Source: Isoetes taiwanensis
Taxonomy: Eukaryota; Streptophyta; Lycopodiopsida; Isoetales; Isoetaceae
Direction of reading: 5' to 3'
DNA: 64,000 nt
Assembly: GCA_021234155.1 (NCBI GenBank)
Contig: JAJEKV010000093.1
Span: forward strand, 498,001-562,000
The notes under the pieces were generated by a model. That model did not search any database, was not told the origin of the DNA, and saw nothing but the letters and a program-made list of their open reading frames with translations. Positions 11,667 to 23,051 of this stretch are shown in pieces (positions within the stretch are counted from its first letter, which is position 1; the number at the start of each line of letters is the position of its first letter). The position numbers were made by a program, and so were the translations under genes.

Positions 11667-13597
11667 CCCTTAATTGAACAATGAAAAGGTGTGTACTTAG
11701 CTGCTTCGCTTGATAGCACATGAGCTCTTCTTGAGTTATCATACTTTCTTTTGACAAAATAGACATCTCTAGCTCTGGCTTTTCCTTGGGTTCTCCCTGA
11801 TATATTTACTTAGTCATCATGTATAGATCTTACATTTACTAGTACTTGCTCAACATTGATTAGAAGTTGCCTCATCTGAACTGTGCTTTGAAAGCCATCA
11901 ACTGAAGCACTGCTAGAAGTTGGATCTTCCACTGTTGGCTTGGTTATGGTAGTGGAATTTCCGGTTTGGCAGACTGTGCTGCACATTTAGGGCTTAGCCC
12001 TTGGTTTACATTTTCATTTGCATGCTCAACTTCCATCTTCGCACTGGTATTTTCATAAAGTAGAAACATGGTATGCAAAAATATTAAAAGCTGATCCTAT
12101 ACAATGCAACGCATGTGCAAGACAAAATACAGAAAGCTCTACAAACAAAAAATAATCGGATAGCACAACAGGACTGATCAGTTCTTGATGTGAAGGTTTA
12201 TTAACATGTAACTAAAGTATTATAGGATTTTTTGAGACTTAGGATACTGCAATATATTGTTCTCCAAGTTGCGAACAATAGTGGAGAAGGTTCGTCTTTA
12301 AGAATCAGGGTTCATTTTACACGAACTAATTAGGAAGCTTTGCTTAAAAATCCTGTTTATATGCATCGCAGCCATCAACAATTGCTTGACAAAATAGAAG
12401 TAATGTTAGGATAAATGTGGAAGTGATAGGCTTAAGGACCAAGAAGCATCTCAGAAAAAACAAGAAGATTTCTAAGCTTTGTGTAAGCTCATTTCCAGTA
12501 AAATTTTCTAGAATATCATGATCAATTGTCAACATCCTTGGTGTTCTGCAATGCATCATTGACTTTGACTCCGACATACACATGCCACCCATGAAAATAA
12601 AAGTGTAACTTGAGAAGAGATATGACATGTCTACGACATTCAATCACCATAGTTAATTTCATTGCCAACAAGCTTTTCCTCCTCACTTATCTAGGTATGT
12701 CTCCCAACACTCAAGCTGATCCGAATCGCCTAGTGAACGGCAAATGGCGATCCAGAACCATATTTAGAGGTTCTTTGTATGGCAGCTAAGCAGTCCCCTC
12801 GCTCCCCAATAAGGGTTGCCCAAAGCCATGTATTCAAGGTCTAGGAAAATATCTGAAGTAACTTGCACATGATAACTACTACAAATAATTCCTTTTGTTG
12901 GTTATTTATTGGTGGAATTGCAGAATGAAAAGCACATCTCAAGTTAACCACAATGGCCCTCACTGCTCACCTATGCGACCATTTTAAGATTTTTCAAGTT
13001 AGCAACTGCAACTTCACCAGGAATATAATTCAACATGCTTCTAAATTTAACAGCTCTCTAAAAGATCCCAATTTTTGGAACTATACATATATTATACTGA
13101 GGAAAATGGTAATGCACATGAGGCATGGACTTACAACTTCGCAAGTGAAGCCCCTTTTGTAAAATTGATTGCCCAAAGATGAAGAATTTAACCCACAAGA
13201 TGAAGCTATAAAATACAATATTGGAAAGTAGCCTGACATGCAAATCACTTGTGATTAAGAGCGATTTAATATGATAGAATTCAGTTTGAAGTAAGGTCAC
13301 CTGATTACCACGGGGAAGGAAGCGCACTGGTTGAGCAATGGAGCGAAGTAATATTGATGGTAATGGTGATGTGAAAACTCGGTAGAGTGACAGGAGCTAA
13401 GATGGGGAGGAGGAGCAGGCTTCACACAATGACATGTTGCTCTGATCTAAACCAAACACTTCCACATTCTTTTTATTTTTTTATTTTTTTCTGCCATATC
13501 CGGTACCTCCAGCTAGGCTTTGTTGCTTTCTCATTTGCAAATCTGGCAAGAGATGGAGTTTGCTGCTTCTTCTTTGGCAGATCCTGAAGGATTTACG
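11667..13597. other. No supportable gene
   Basis: Minus-strand frames at 12344-12643 and 13058-13327, and a short protein-like stretch near 12985-13060 (NYIPGEVAVANLKNLKMV) next to a GTGAGC donor-like site, hint at fossil exons. Stops and missing motifs prevent a call. Confidence 0.35.
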
Positions 13598-13683
13598 ATT
13601 TTTCAACTTAATACAATCTGAGTTTGTGAGGATGGGACGAATTTTTCAGCTTGATACAATTTGAGTTTGTGAGGATGGGAAAG
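13598..13683. repeat. Two-copy tandem duplication, 43 bp
   Basis: ATTTTTCAACTTAATACAAT repeats with period 43 (starts 13598 and 13641), both copies running to GTTTGTGAGGATGGGA. Confidence 0.8.
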
Positions 13684-13851
13684 GTTCCTGTGGCTAAGAG
13701 GAAATTCAGTGCTCTAGATGTTGCTAATGTGTAAACAGAGGACTCTTGGGTTTAGTAGGCTAAATTTTGTTAAAAAGTAACTTTTTAATGATCTTTGTTA
13801 AAGGAAAAGTTCCTACTGAATCTTGTGATGTGGAACGTGAAGGGGAGAGGG

Positions 13852-14020
13852 CATTCTTGTCAGCCCCCTGACCTGCAGAATCTGGGAACGCCGTTCCACT
13901 ACGTCAAGGTAAGCTTCCCTCATCGACCATATTCTACAAGTTTTTGAGGCCAGTTGCTATTCTTGATTAGAATGATCCAATAAACTGCCGAAACACATAG
14001 CCACTTACCTTGACGTAAAA
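13852..14020. repeat. Hairpin-forming dispersed element, copy 2
   Basis: Reverse-oriented relative of the element at 757-985. It holds GACCTGCAGAATCTGG near 13872 and an inverted repeat, ACGTCAAGGTAAG near 13900 pairing with CTTACCTTGACGT near 14010. The spacer contains ATTCTTGATTAGAATGATCC, matching the core of copy 1 in reverse complement. Confidence 0.65.
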
Positions 14021-15371
14021 GAAGGGCCAACCCGGTTCAAATTAATATAGGGTATGGTCGCCATGTCTCGCGCACTTAAGAGGCAAACAAGTGTAGGTCG
14101 AGATACAATTGCGCGCTTTGTCAGCCGCCGGGTGTTTTGGGTACCTAATGACCTGGACAACAACTTTGCAGAATAAATTTTTCCTAAAATCGATATGGTT
14201 TAGAAGTTATGGCACCTTGAGTGGGGGGGGTCTAGGCTCCCCTGTCGTTAATTCGATGGCCTCATTCGGCGTATAAACGAGGCCTGCCGTCGCCAGCCCC
14301 ACGGACCCGCTATGACGCCGAGTGTGCCAAGTGACATGGCACTTAAGACTACGTACGTCTGCCACTCTCCCGCGAACGGGGGGCGGTGCATCAATGAGTG
14401 GCCTACGATTACCCCCCTTTTTCGCCATGCGAGGCCCCCGCCCTCCGCGGTTGCCCGGCTATCGTGCCCTAGGGTAACGGATCCGTCCCCCAAAGCTGGC
14501 CCACCAACCGGCGATTTTCCAGCCTCAATCCTTAAACCCTTTCTCGTATCGATTCGACTCTAAATTGCCCGGACCGACTCTGCTCCGGTTGCAGTGGCAG
14601 GAATTGGTCATTAAAGCGAAGCTTTTTGGATATCTGGCTTGCTCAGTTCGCGCCAGACCCATCGTTCCATTCGTTCTTTAAATTACGAGTTCGTTTTCGC
14701 GGCTGACATTCTCGGTATTCTTCATCAGCTCCATCGAACCCGGCCGCGGTGTGTTACGCGGCTCGCTACCTCTTCAAGCATAATTTGGATGTTTTACGGT
14801 TTAATTTAAACATGTTTTTCTTGCATTTGGCGGAGAACATGGATCAAACCACGGCGCACAAGTTTTCTGGATGCGGCCGGACACGGGACATCTTTGCAAA
14901 GGTGCGGCGGGGAGAGGGACCCGTCTCTCCGCAAACGTCCCGAGGCCACCGCAGAGTAATGTTCCCAGTCCCAGTTCATCCACGACTTCAACAACTCCGA
15001 TCTTCTTCACAATTCATAACTGGCTCGTCACACCAGCAGAGGTTACCCGTGCTGTAGCCTCTACCCTCCATGTTGAGGTATCTCCTGAGATAGCAACCCA
15101 AGTCGAAAGGGCGCCAAGAATGAGACCGACCTCATCACTTGCCCGGATTGTGGTTATTGAGGATGACTGTGTTCTATTTTAGAGCCCAATTGATCATTGA
15201 TTGCTTCCAGCCTTGTCTGCAATGGCTCCATAGGACGACCTCAACACCTTCACCTCCTCTTTTTTGGCTGATTATGTTTTGATGTACAATGTGGCCTACG
15301 GGTCATTGATTTTTGTGATGTGCCTAAGGGCCAACTTTTGGATCAGCCCTCGGGCTTTTTGAAATGAATAC
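14021..15371. other. GC-rich region, no gene recognised
   Basis: Higher GC than its surroundings between about 14200 and 15180. Overlapping frames at 14749-15057 and 14871-15182 have no recognised motif and cannot be ranked. It may include the 3' flank or end of the pogo-type element whose gene lies to the right, but no terminal repeat was identified. Confidence 0.35.
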
Positions 15372-15421
15372 GAGTGATTGTCTTAACACAATACTTGAGT
15401 TATTGTCTTAACACAGTTTTT
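15372..15421. repeat. Two-copy tandem duplication, 25 bp
   Basis: GAGTGATTGTCTTAACACAA is followed 25 bases later by GAGTTATTGTCTTAACACAG. Confidence 0.8.
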
Positions 15422-15813
15422 ATTTGCAAATGCAACAAAACTTTCCAAATTGGGCTGAAGATCCCCTTCATTTGAAGACCAATGTTTGTTGTATTATATG
15501 CCATGAGAAGTGATCTTAAGGTTACCAATTTATCAAACGTAAATATACAATGCAAAGAATATTTTCTTTCATATTTAATGTAGTGTTGCCGCTACAAGTG
15601 CTGCTACCTTAGTTGTCTAAGGTCTCATCTATGGTCTCGTCACTGTCTTCAGCTTCCTGCCATGTGCAAATGTTAGATGTTAGTATTGTATCAAAAATGC
15701 AAGTTCTCTTAAGTGCTTGTTGTTCCCCTTAACACACCTGGTTGGTGAAAGTGTTGTCCTCTTCGAATCTTGGTGTTGGTACTGACCCTTCAGACATATT
15801 TGCCCTCCAGGTC

Positions 15814-16640
15814 TTAGCAAACTCCACATCCATTCCTTTGGCCCGAGAGATGATGTCCTTTTCCACGCCTATTTCGTCTTTTTTTTCGAATGATCCTAGC
15901 TTTGTCTATGGCCTTATCCCCGTCATGCTGGGGTCCAGAGTGTGCTGCTGCATAATTGACCCAACCTTCCGTATCCAACCTCATGGAATTCCCAGGACCA
16001 ATACCTGCGTTTTGCTGTGACTCTCCCTCCCTGTTGACCAAGCCCCAGGTCTTCAATGGTGACCTGATTGTACTAATTGAGTTTGGGACAGGTTTGACCA
16101 GAGGCAGGAATCCTTCTATGCTGACATCCTGCACACCACCATCTCCCGAGCACAGGTGAGTATCTTCCAGACTGCACATAACATTCGCTTCATCTTCACT
16201 ATCATGGTCACCTGCATGATCACTAGTAACTGGTGTGGTCAATCCACTAACTTGCTGAAGTTCAGGGTCCATGTTGAATGATGTTCTCAAAATTGGATCT
16301 CTGATTGGACTCAACCCTTGCCTTGTCCTCATTCTGTTCCTAACCTCTAACCTTTTGCTTCTCACCTCATCAGTCATTGGTCTTTGAAAGCTGAAGACTG
16401 CTGCAACTCTTGAGATGCCCCTGGGGTACATTAGGGCCCTAAGTCTAGCAGTAGAGGCTTCAAATTCTGCATCAGCCTTCTTCCTATTTTCCCTCTCTTC
16501 CCTATTCTGCTGAGCTCTCCTGGCAGCCTCCTGTCTTTCCAATTTCCTTCTAGCAGTTTCAAGTTTCTGGCTGCAACTTTCTCATTCTTTAGTCTTCTTT
16601 GCCTCGGCTCTCCTAGACCTTTTGAGCCAAGGCCTCGAAG
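15814..16640 (-). pseudogene. Probable C-terminal part of the pogo-type transposase
   Basis: A 242-codon minus-strand frame (first usable codon TTG near 16542) starts with a charged coiled-coil-like stretch (ERQEAARRAQQNREERENRK) and continues into a Ser/Pro-rich tail ending in basic residues (IIRKKRRNRRGKG). The same charged composition continues upstream in another frame to about 16640, which implies a frameshift. Pogo-family transposases often have a basic or coiled-coil C-terminal extension after the DDE domain. The position directly downstream of the DDE frame, on the same strand, makes that the best reading. A separate gene is possible. Confidence 0.45.
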
Positions 16641-16746
16641 CCATCACTAGAGATATGCACCCTCCCACTTAGGTGCGGGACTACACCCGGAGCTCCTTGC
16701 CCTCGAGGATTGAGATTGTTGCATGCGCGGGCATGTGATGTCCTCA

Positions 16747-18257
16747 CTACGTGGGGAGCTGCACACATGCATGTGCTGTTCCCATGTCACCAGGTGGAAC
16801 CACATGTTGCTGTGAGGGTCTTAAGGTCAAATCAATGGCCTGATGTTCCCCATCTGGTGCATCTTCTCGGTTAGATGGATGCACATCATGTCTTTCAATG
16901 TCCACGTTGTCAACTATATGTTGATGCACTCCAGTAGGCTCTTGGCCACCATGCTCACCAGCAGGGCATGGTGCCTCCCATAATGTTTGCATGTCAGCCA
17001 TGTTGAATTGCTCCAATTCCTCCAAGTTGGCTACATTTTCCTCCAAGTTGGCTGCATTTTCCTGGCCTGCACTTTGGATAATCTGCTCCGTGGGCACTCT
17101 TCCAAACCTGCCACTTTCCTGGCCTGGCTTAACCTTGTCCGAGTTGAATGGCCAAATCCCAGTTGCTCTAAACCCTGCCTTGATGTTGTTAGGTGTCAGC
17201 CCTGAATCAATGGCTTGTGAAATGAGCTCTGCAATGTCCTCCCTCTTCGGTTCAGTCCTCCCTTTGCTAACCATGTAAGAAGATCTCAATCTCTTGAAAG
17301 CTGCCTTGAATGGTGCAAAGCATGCAACATCCAATGGTTGTAACCTATGTGATGTGTGTGGTGGAAGTAGGGCAAAATGTATGCCCATTTCCTTAGCTGC
17401 CAAAATCACTTCCAGCTCCACATGGCTGCCATGGCCATCCAATAATATCAGATGTGGCCTTGTTGGAGATACTCCACCAGGAACCCTAGCAACAAAATGT
17501 GACAACCAAGACTTGAACAATTCTGTAGTCATCCAGGCCGAGGGTCTGCGCGGCTTGAATTGCCCCTTCCTCACATCTGGCAATGAAATATTGCCTCATT
17601 CGTGTACCCTTAAATATATACAAATTAGGTAACTTAAACCCTTCAGCATTTACACATACCAGAATGGTCATCCACTCCCTATTGTTCATGACCACCTCAT
17701 TGACCCTATGCTCCCCTTTCCTTGCTATAATCTTCATGCCCTTCACCTTACCAGCTTGGATGCCAGTCTCATCGGCATTCCAGATCCTAGAGGGGAAATT
17801 GAACTTCGTCATAGATTTGTCTCGGACCCGGTATAAAAGTTATCCAGATTCTCTTGTGTCATAGCACGCGCCCGGGCGACATCTAGTGTCTCTCGCACTT
17901 CTTAGTGTAACCTCACGGATGCCTTTGTTTGAACGGCTTCCACCATTTACTCCCGAGAACCGGGGACATTACGAGTTGCCCCCTCCATAGCCATCTCAGG
18001 CTGCCCTTTCCTTGGACGGTGAGAGTGTAACCCCCATTCCCCGCTTTCCCTGGAGAGTGCCCAATTGACTAACTCTTCCTCTTGTAGAGTCGTCGGGATT
18101 TGTGGATTACCCGATCTGTTTTGTGAGTTATCTGACCATCTGGCCAGTTCCTTATTGTTGATTCTGGGATTTCAGACCTTCTAGATGCCTCTCTAACGGA
18201 TATACCATACTCACTTACCTCATCCAAGATGTCTGCCATTTGATCTTCAGTCCACTG
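16747..18257 (-). pseudogene. Pogo/Tigger-type DDE transposase (Tc1/mariner superfamily), broken
   Basis: The domain order is that of a pogo-clade transposase. First is a psq-type helix-turn-helix (QWTEDQMADILDEVSEYGIS ... ESTIRNW, 18257-18120). Next is a CENP-B-like segment (ETLDVARARAMTQENLDNFY, about 17900-17840). The DDE catalytic core follows: first Asp in WNADETG (about 17780), second in LILLDGHGSH and third in HRLQPLD, 35 residues apart. In the family this core cuts and joins DNA at a TA target. The reading frame is broken by stops near 17950 and 17910 and a frameshift near 17530, so it is inactive. The first codons are missing here and lie at 25913-25945, across the nested element. 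Confidence 0.9.
18252..18257. repeat. Target-site duplication, left copy
   Basis: CCACTG abuts the left terminal repeat of the nested element. The right copy is CTACTG at 25913-25918. In the host gene's coding sense these are CAGTGG and CAGTAG. The host reading frame resumes correctly when one copy and the insert are removed. Confidence 0.75.
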
Positions 18258-18292
18258 GGTGAAAGTATGCTGGTGGGTAGCAAAAAAATGCG
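18258..18292. repeat. Left terminal inverted repeat
   Basis: Matches the reverse complement of 25878-25912 at 33 of 35 positions, by eye. Confidence 0.85.
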
Positions 18293-18589
18293 ACCCCAGC
18301 ACCCAGCACCAGCACCCTTCATACTATTTTTTCCACCCTTCACCAAGTGAAGTGTAACCTATGCTATGCCCGTCACTTCACATAGGGCGTACCCGTTTCA
18401 ATCATAACCTTCTTACCGCCCACCGTAACTAATGACTGTGACCCGAAAGGGTAGCGAACTTTGAATTTGTAATTTCGAACCGTGCTCCCCACCTTTTGCT
18501 ACTCCGGCCAAATAGCCCGCGGAGAAGAAGCTCGAGAATTTCCGGATTCACTCCAAGCTTAGTATTCCAAAACTCAAACGCCAAAAACT
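18293..18589 (+). promoter_or_regulatory. 5' flank of the RING-finger gene inside the element
   Basis: Non-coding stretch between the left terminal repeat and the first ATG of the RING gene. It begins with a short CAGCACC-rich tract (AGCACCCAGCACCAGCACCC). It presumably contains the promoter and 5' UTR; no TATA box was identified with confidence. Confidence 0.3.
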
Positions 18590-20594
18590 ATGGTGAAGAA
18601 GGTTGTTAATCCGCCGGCTCAGCCAGCAATTCCAATGGATGCCATGCGCAGGGTAAGCAAAATGCAAATCCAATTTTGATGGCTTATGGTGCCCTGTTAA
18701 TTTGTTTTTCTTGATTTCTTTCAGCCCAGAAGGAACGTGCCCCTAAGACCCGACCTGGCTGATTGCGAAGCGAGGAGGACTTCCATGCCTCTGGCGGGTC
18801 TATCAAGCGAGGCGTGCATCCCTCTCAATTTCGAGCGGATGTGATATCCGCAGTGTGAGAATATAATGAGGTTTGGGACACCAATGGTGTCATTCGAACA
18901 AGACATCCATCGACAAAATAAGGCGAACCGCGAAGAAGCTCTAATTGAGTACATTGAGCAAGATATACCCGTAAGGGTTGAAGAACGAGAGAAGTAAGGG
19001 AAGGCGGTTTCCTTTTTATTTGCATTCAACAAGCGCAAGAGGGCCAAGCGGGGATCGAGAAAATTTCAAGGTCAATTGGGCAAAGCGATGGCAGCAGAAA
19101 AAGCAGAGCCTATTCGAGCAAGGTCAAGAGTGAACCCCGGCACCAGCGCCCTGTGAACACAAAGCAGAGCCCAAACAAATCACAGCGAGACAACAGCACA
19201 CGAAAGCATTGCGAGAAAAGCCGACCTCGGTGAACGCTTCGTAAAATTAGAAGGGAGGTTGTCATTCGGGAGTACTTCTAATGTGTCCAAAGAAAGCATT
19301 CTCGGCTTATGGGGAAAATATTTCTCGTGCGGAAAGCATGATCCAAGATATATGCAGGAAGCCCTAAAATTGCGGTAGAATGACCTAGTGTCAAAGAAGG
19401 AACAGTCGCATTATCGAGGCAAAGGGAAGCTTCTTCTCCACTGCAGAGGGGAAGTTGAAGACCATAAAGGATAATGTTGCACGTCTTCAAGCCTTTGCCT
19501 CGATCCTAATGCACGGTGTCTCTGGCGAGATTCATTCTTTGGAGAGGGAGAAAGATATGGCGAGAATATATGTTGAAGTCCCTACTTGAAATGGGGGTGG
19601 GTCAATAGATCAAACACGTGTGAAAAGGTGGCTGCACTAAGCTGAGATTGCCAACAACGAGTCCCTCCTTGCAAAAGCCCAGCAGCACTTACAGAATGTC
19701 ACCGCTGAGGGAGATGACCAAGAGAAATGATCAGCTGGTCAGCATCACTCCAATACCATTCCGATTGCCAATTGGAGATGAGGAGAGATGCTCAACCTGT
19801 GGTCTTGCATTCCAGGATGATTACACCCTCAGCCTGCGGATGAAATGTGGACATCATTATCACGTTAGCTGCACCAGTTTGCTCATGGAAAAAGGATGCT
19901 GCCTCGAGTGCACAGAGACCATTCCCTCTTGGCTTAGTGCGGGGAAATAGGTAAGCTTATCTGAAGAAAGCGAGGAAGTGTTGCATGCTGGAACATCTCA
20001 CAAAACCGAGAAGAAGATAATTGATGTTGATGAGCATGTAGCCACAACTCCTGGTAGCAGTAGGAAAAGGAAACATCAAATCACACCAAAAAGTAAAAGG
20101 ACCCCAGGATCAGCCAAGCACAAGTCCACAAGGGTTCACACTCCACAGCCAAGACAGGGGAAAAAAGGTACATGTTTTCGGGCTCGATTTTGAATTGACA
20201 AAGCATCGGAAGGTCTTTGTAGACATTGGACAACAAACTACCGGACTCTTGAAGACTGCTGCAAAGACTTGGCCAGGTCTTTGGAGACACAAAAAGCACT
20301 CTGAATCAAAGGGAGATTCAAGTAGTCTTGATGGTGCCAACAATTATAGTATAGTTCCAAATTACGCAATTTGCCTCTACAAAGGCCTCCTCTAACTGCT
20401 TATTTGCTGCGGGGAAGGAAAATGATGGCGAAGATGTCGGCAATCAGATTCAGACAGTCGTTAAGCAGGTGAACAGGTTGACACGGTCAAGGGCCAGGAA
20501 GGTTGTGGAAGAAGAAAGTGAGGGTGAGTCAGAAAATGACCTTGATGAGGACGTCCCCATAGAAGTAGCATCTGGAAAGAAAAAACATGGCTAA
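18590..20594 (+). pseudogene. RING-finger protein gene carried by the nested transposon
   Basis: Exon 1 (18590-18652) starts MVKKVVNPPAQPAIPMDAMR and ends at a GTAAGC donor; the next exon begins at 18725 after TTTCAG and is in phase. Later stretches read as charged, helix-rich protein (SFEQDIHRQNKANREEALIE; EGKLKTIKDNVARLQAF) separated by stops or frameshifts. A RING-type finger follows near 19785-19910: CSTCG ... MKCGHHYHVSC ... CCLEC. A basic region (SSRKRKHQITPKSKRTPG) and an acidic tail ending at TAA 20592-20594 complete it. RING domains usually act as ubiquitin ligases; that role is inferred. The breaks could be introns in places, but the stop at about 18842 suggests decay. Tail segments are open in different frames. 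Confidence 0.55.
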
Positions 20595-21347
20595 TGTAAT
20601 TTTGCCTTATGTATTTTAGGCAAGCAAACCTTGATTTTGCAAGACAACCCTAAACCATCAGCCAAAAGGTTTTTGTTCAAACAATTAATATATTTGATGC
20701 CTGTTTTATTCCACCTTTAATGTGCAAATTTTGGTTTGGATTATTCAACTTAGACTTACGTAAAAACTTGTGCAAAAGAAAAGAAGGTGACCAATGGTTA
20801 TACTTAGTGAATATGATGAAGAAGACAATGAGATAAAAAGTGCCGAAGACAAACTCTAACATACAAAAGGTGCTGTTATCTGTTATATTTCAGAATGTGT
20901 TTGAATTTCGGTTGTTAATTGCGGCTCATCCTTGCACGAGGAGAACAAGACAGTCGTGAATGAAGAAACCGAGGACAAAGGCAAAGCAAGGGTTCGCGAT
21001 AGTAGGGAAACACCCATACATTGGGGGCGGTGAGATACTAATAAGGATGTATCGACTATGGCTATCGGCACTCTCCATCATCGGTAGCAAAGATAAAGCG
21101 AGTCCGGCGGAGGTTGCGAAGCTTGTCGGCACCTCCGATAGCACTTCTTCCCAGAGTCCAAAGACACATTGCGGCCAGACAAGCCGCGATGCGGCACACA
21201 TCGGCGATGGTTGCAAACGTCCAAGGATGGACACCCGGGCGGAAGTTGATGGTCTTTGGGCGTAAATGTGTATCTTGTACGGAACTACAGAGGAGAATGA
21301 GCGGGGAAAATCTTGCCTCCACCACAAACCAAGCATGTTGAAAAAAA
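20595..21347. other. Spacer inside the nested element
   Basis: A 101-codon plus-strand frame at 20960-21265 starts MKKPRTKAKQGFAIVGKHPY. It may be an upstream portion of the FCP1-like gene, but the expected catalytic DxDxT motif was not found in it. Confidence 0.35.
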
Positions 21348-21998
21348 ACCGCAAATAAGTACCTCATTTGCGGACCGAGGGTATCATGAGTTTGTGGAGT
21401 GGGCGCTGCGAGAGGTTTGATATTGTTATTTGGAGTGCTTCTCTACTGGAATACAAGGGATATGGTGGATGCATTGTTCCCGATTTGCGGACCCAGATTC
21501 TTGAAGGTTTATGGTCAAGAGCATTGCTATGCATGCGAGCATCAAACAGAACGAGAAAAGCAGATTTTTTTCAAGGAGTTGAAGGTTGTACTTGAGGATT
21601 TTCCTCAAAATCATGGTATGATTTTCTTGGTTGATGACAGACCTACACAAAGGGTTTCTAAACCACGCACACACAACCCTTCCCATTATGCCTTTCAAGG
21701 GCAAGAAGAGGACAACTTTTTGCGAAGTTTGTGTGTCCAACTTTGGAATACTTGTCTTCTCATCTTTGTAACGAGGAAAGCGATCTCACGGGTTGACATC
21801 ACTAATGCATGGTTGGAAGAGGAGGCGGTTGTAGTGTTGGATTCTTGCCTCAACAACTATCTTGTCTCGGCCTACTATATCCTCAATGCTCCATTAGAAG
21901 TACAAAGGCATTTCTTTGGGCACCCTTCTTGGCAACCAAAGATGACTTTGAAGACTTCGATGACTCATGAAGTAACCATTATGCGGTACTTTTTGTAA
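21348..21998 (+). pseudogene. FCP1/SCP-type (NLI-interacting factor) phosphatase remnant
   Basis: The sequence reads through three frames: GYHEFVEWALRE, then RFDIVIWSASL, then WNTRDMVDALFPICGPRFLK ... QTEREKQIFFKELKVVLEDF ... MIFLVDDRPTQRVSKP ... NPSHY. Shifts lie near 21415 and 21445. This order matches the second half of the FCP1 homology domain: FDIVIWSAS is the central strand, and the DDRPTQ region corresponds to the conserved DDSP-like motif. Family members are HAD-type phosphatases that act on the RNA polymerase II tail or other phosphoproteins. The DxDxT nucleophile motif is not visible upstream, and with the frameshifts the copy is inactive as read. It may be a captured host fragment. 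Confidence 0.6.
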
Positions 21999-23051
21999 TA
22001 TATATGTATGATTACTTTGTCTTATCTTAAAGATTGAGTGATCTTGAGTGATGTTCTAATCTTGAGTGTACAATTTTACGTAATATATATCAAGCTTACT
22101 CTCCAATCTTGTACAAGCATTGTTTCCAATACTAAAATACTCCAATAATTCAAACCAATACTACAAACATTGTCGCTGAGGGGGCATTGTCTCCAATACA
22201 ATGATCAAAATTTGAGACAAGTACACAAGTAACTTCTGATTTGTTACAATGATAAAACAACTAGGCCAAAGCATATTCAACTTTCATATGGCGGTCATCA
22301 AGGATCATCGGTGAGTAGCCTGTTCAAGGAAAAATCTGTTGGTGCCGGGGAATCGGATTCATCTCAAACTTGATAGCCGATCACGTGATGGTATGTCTTT
22401 GGAAAGTCGGGCCTTTGTCTTCAAGTAGCTCCCAACTACCATCCGGGCTGGTAAAAGATAGTACAAACCAGCCAACACATGTTCATCCACATTGAAGGTC
22501 GACCCGGCTATCCTTGACAATTACGTCAAGGATATGCCTCGACTTAACACATTTGACCACATAGAAATCTGCATTCTCGATTTCCGCTTTCCTTCAACAG
22601 CAAAGTTATCACCTTCCTCTACGTTCCGGGATAGCCATTCTCCATCACCTTCAAAAATGCCTCATCGATTTCGTCTTCGGTACCTTCACCGGTGGACTTA
22701 TCGGCTTTAGTGTAACATATTTCCAATTCTTCAATCGTGCTTGTTCACACAAGATGACCGATTTCCTTTCAAGCGGTTACCACGAAACAACTTAAACCTC
22801 TATGAGCCACCCTTTGTGCTTGATTTGGCCAAGTATGTCCGGATCTTTGTGTATTTGCTTGGTCCCTTCCACCACCGCACGATCCAAATGGTCCATCTAT
22901 CAACATCATCCTTTCCAATTACCCATAAGTACGCAAAGGAAACAACAAGTATTGCATCTCACGGATAGCATAATCTGACACTACTCATCACAAAGACAAA
23001 GCAGTTCCACGGACATCACTTAAAGCGGATGAAAGCACTATTCAAAGACAT
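21999..23051. other. Spacer between convergent genes of the nested element
   Basis: Separates the plus-strand FCP1-like remnant from the 3' end of the minus-strand transposase-like gene. No coding signal beyond short frames. Confidence 0.4.

Noticed and set aside
14200-14600. Possible rRNA or organelle-derived insertion because of the GC rise
   Set aside because: No recognisable rRNA core sequences or organelle gene motifs were found.
17294-17632. Plus-strand frame of 112 codons inside the pogo gene
   Set aside because: Antisense shadow of the DDE transposase; the minus strand carries all catalytic motifs.
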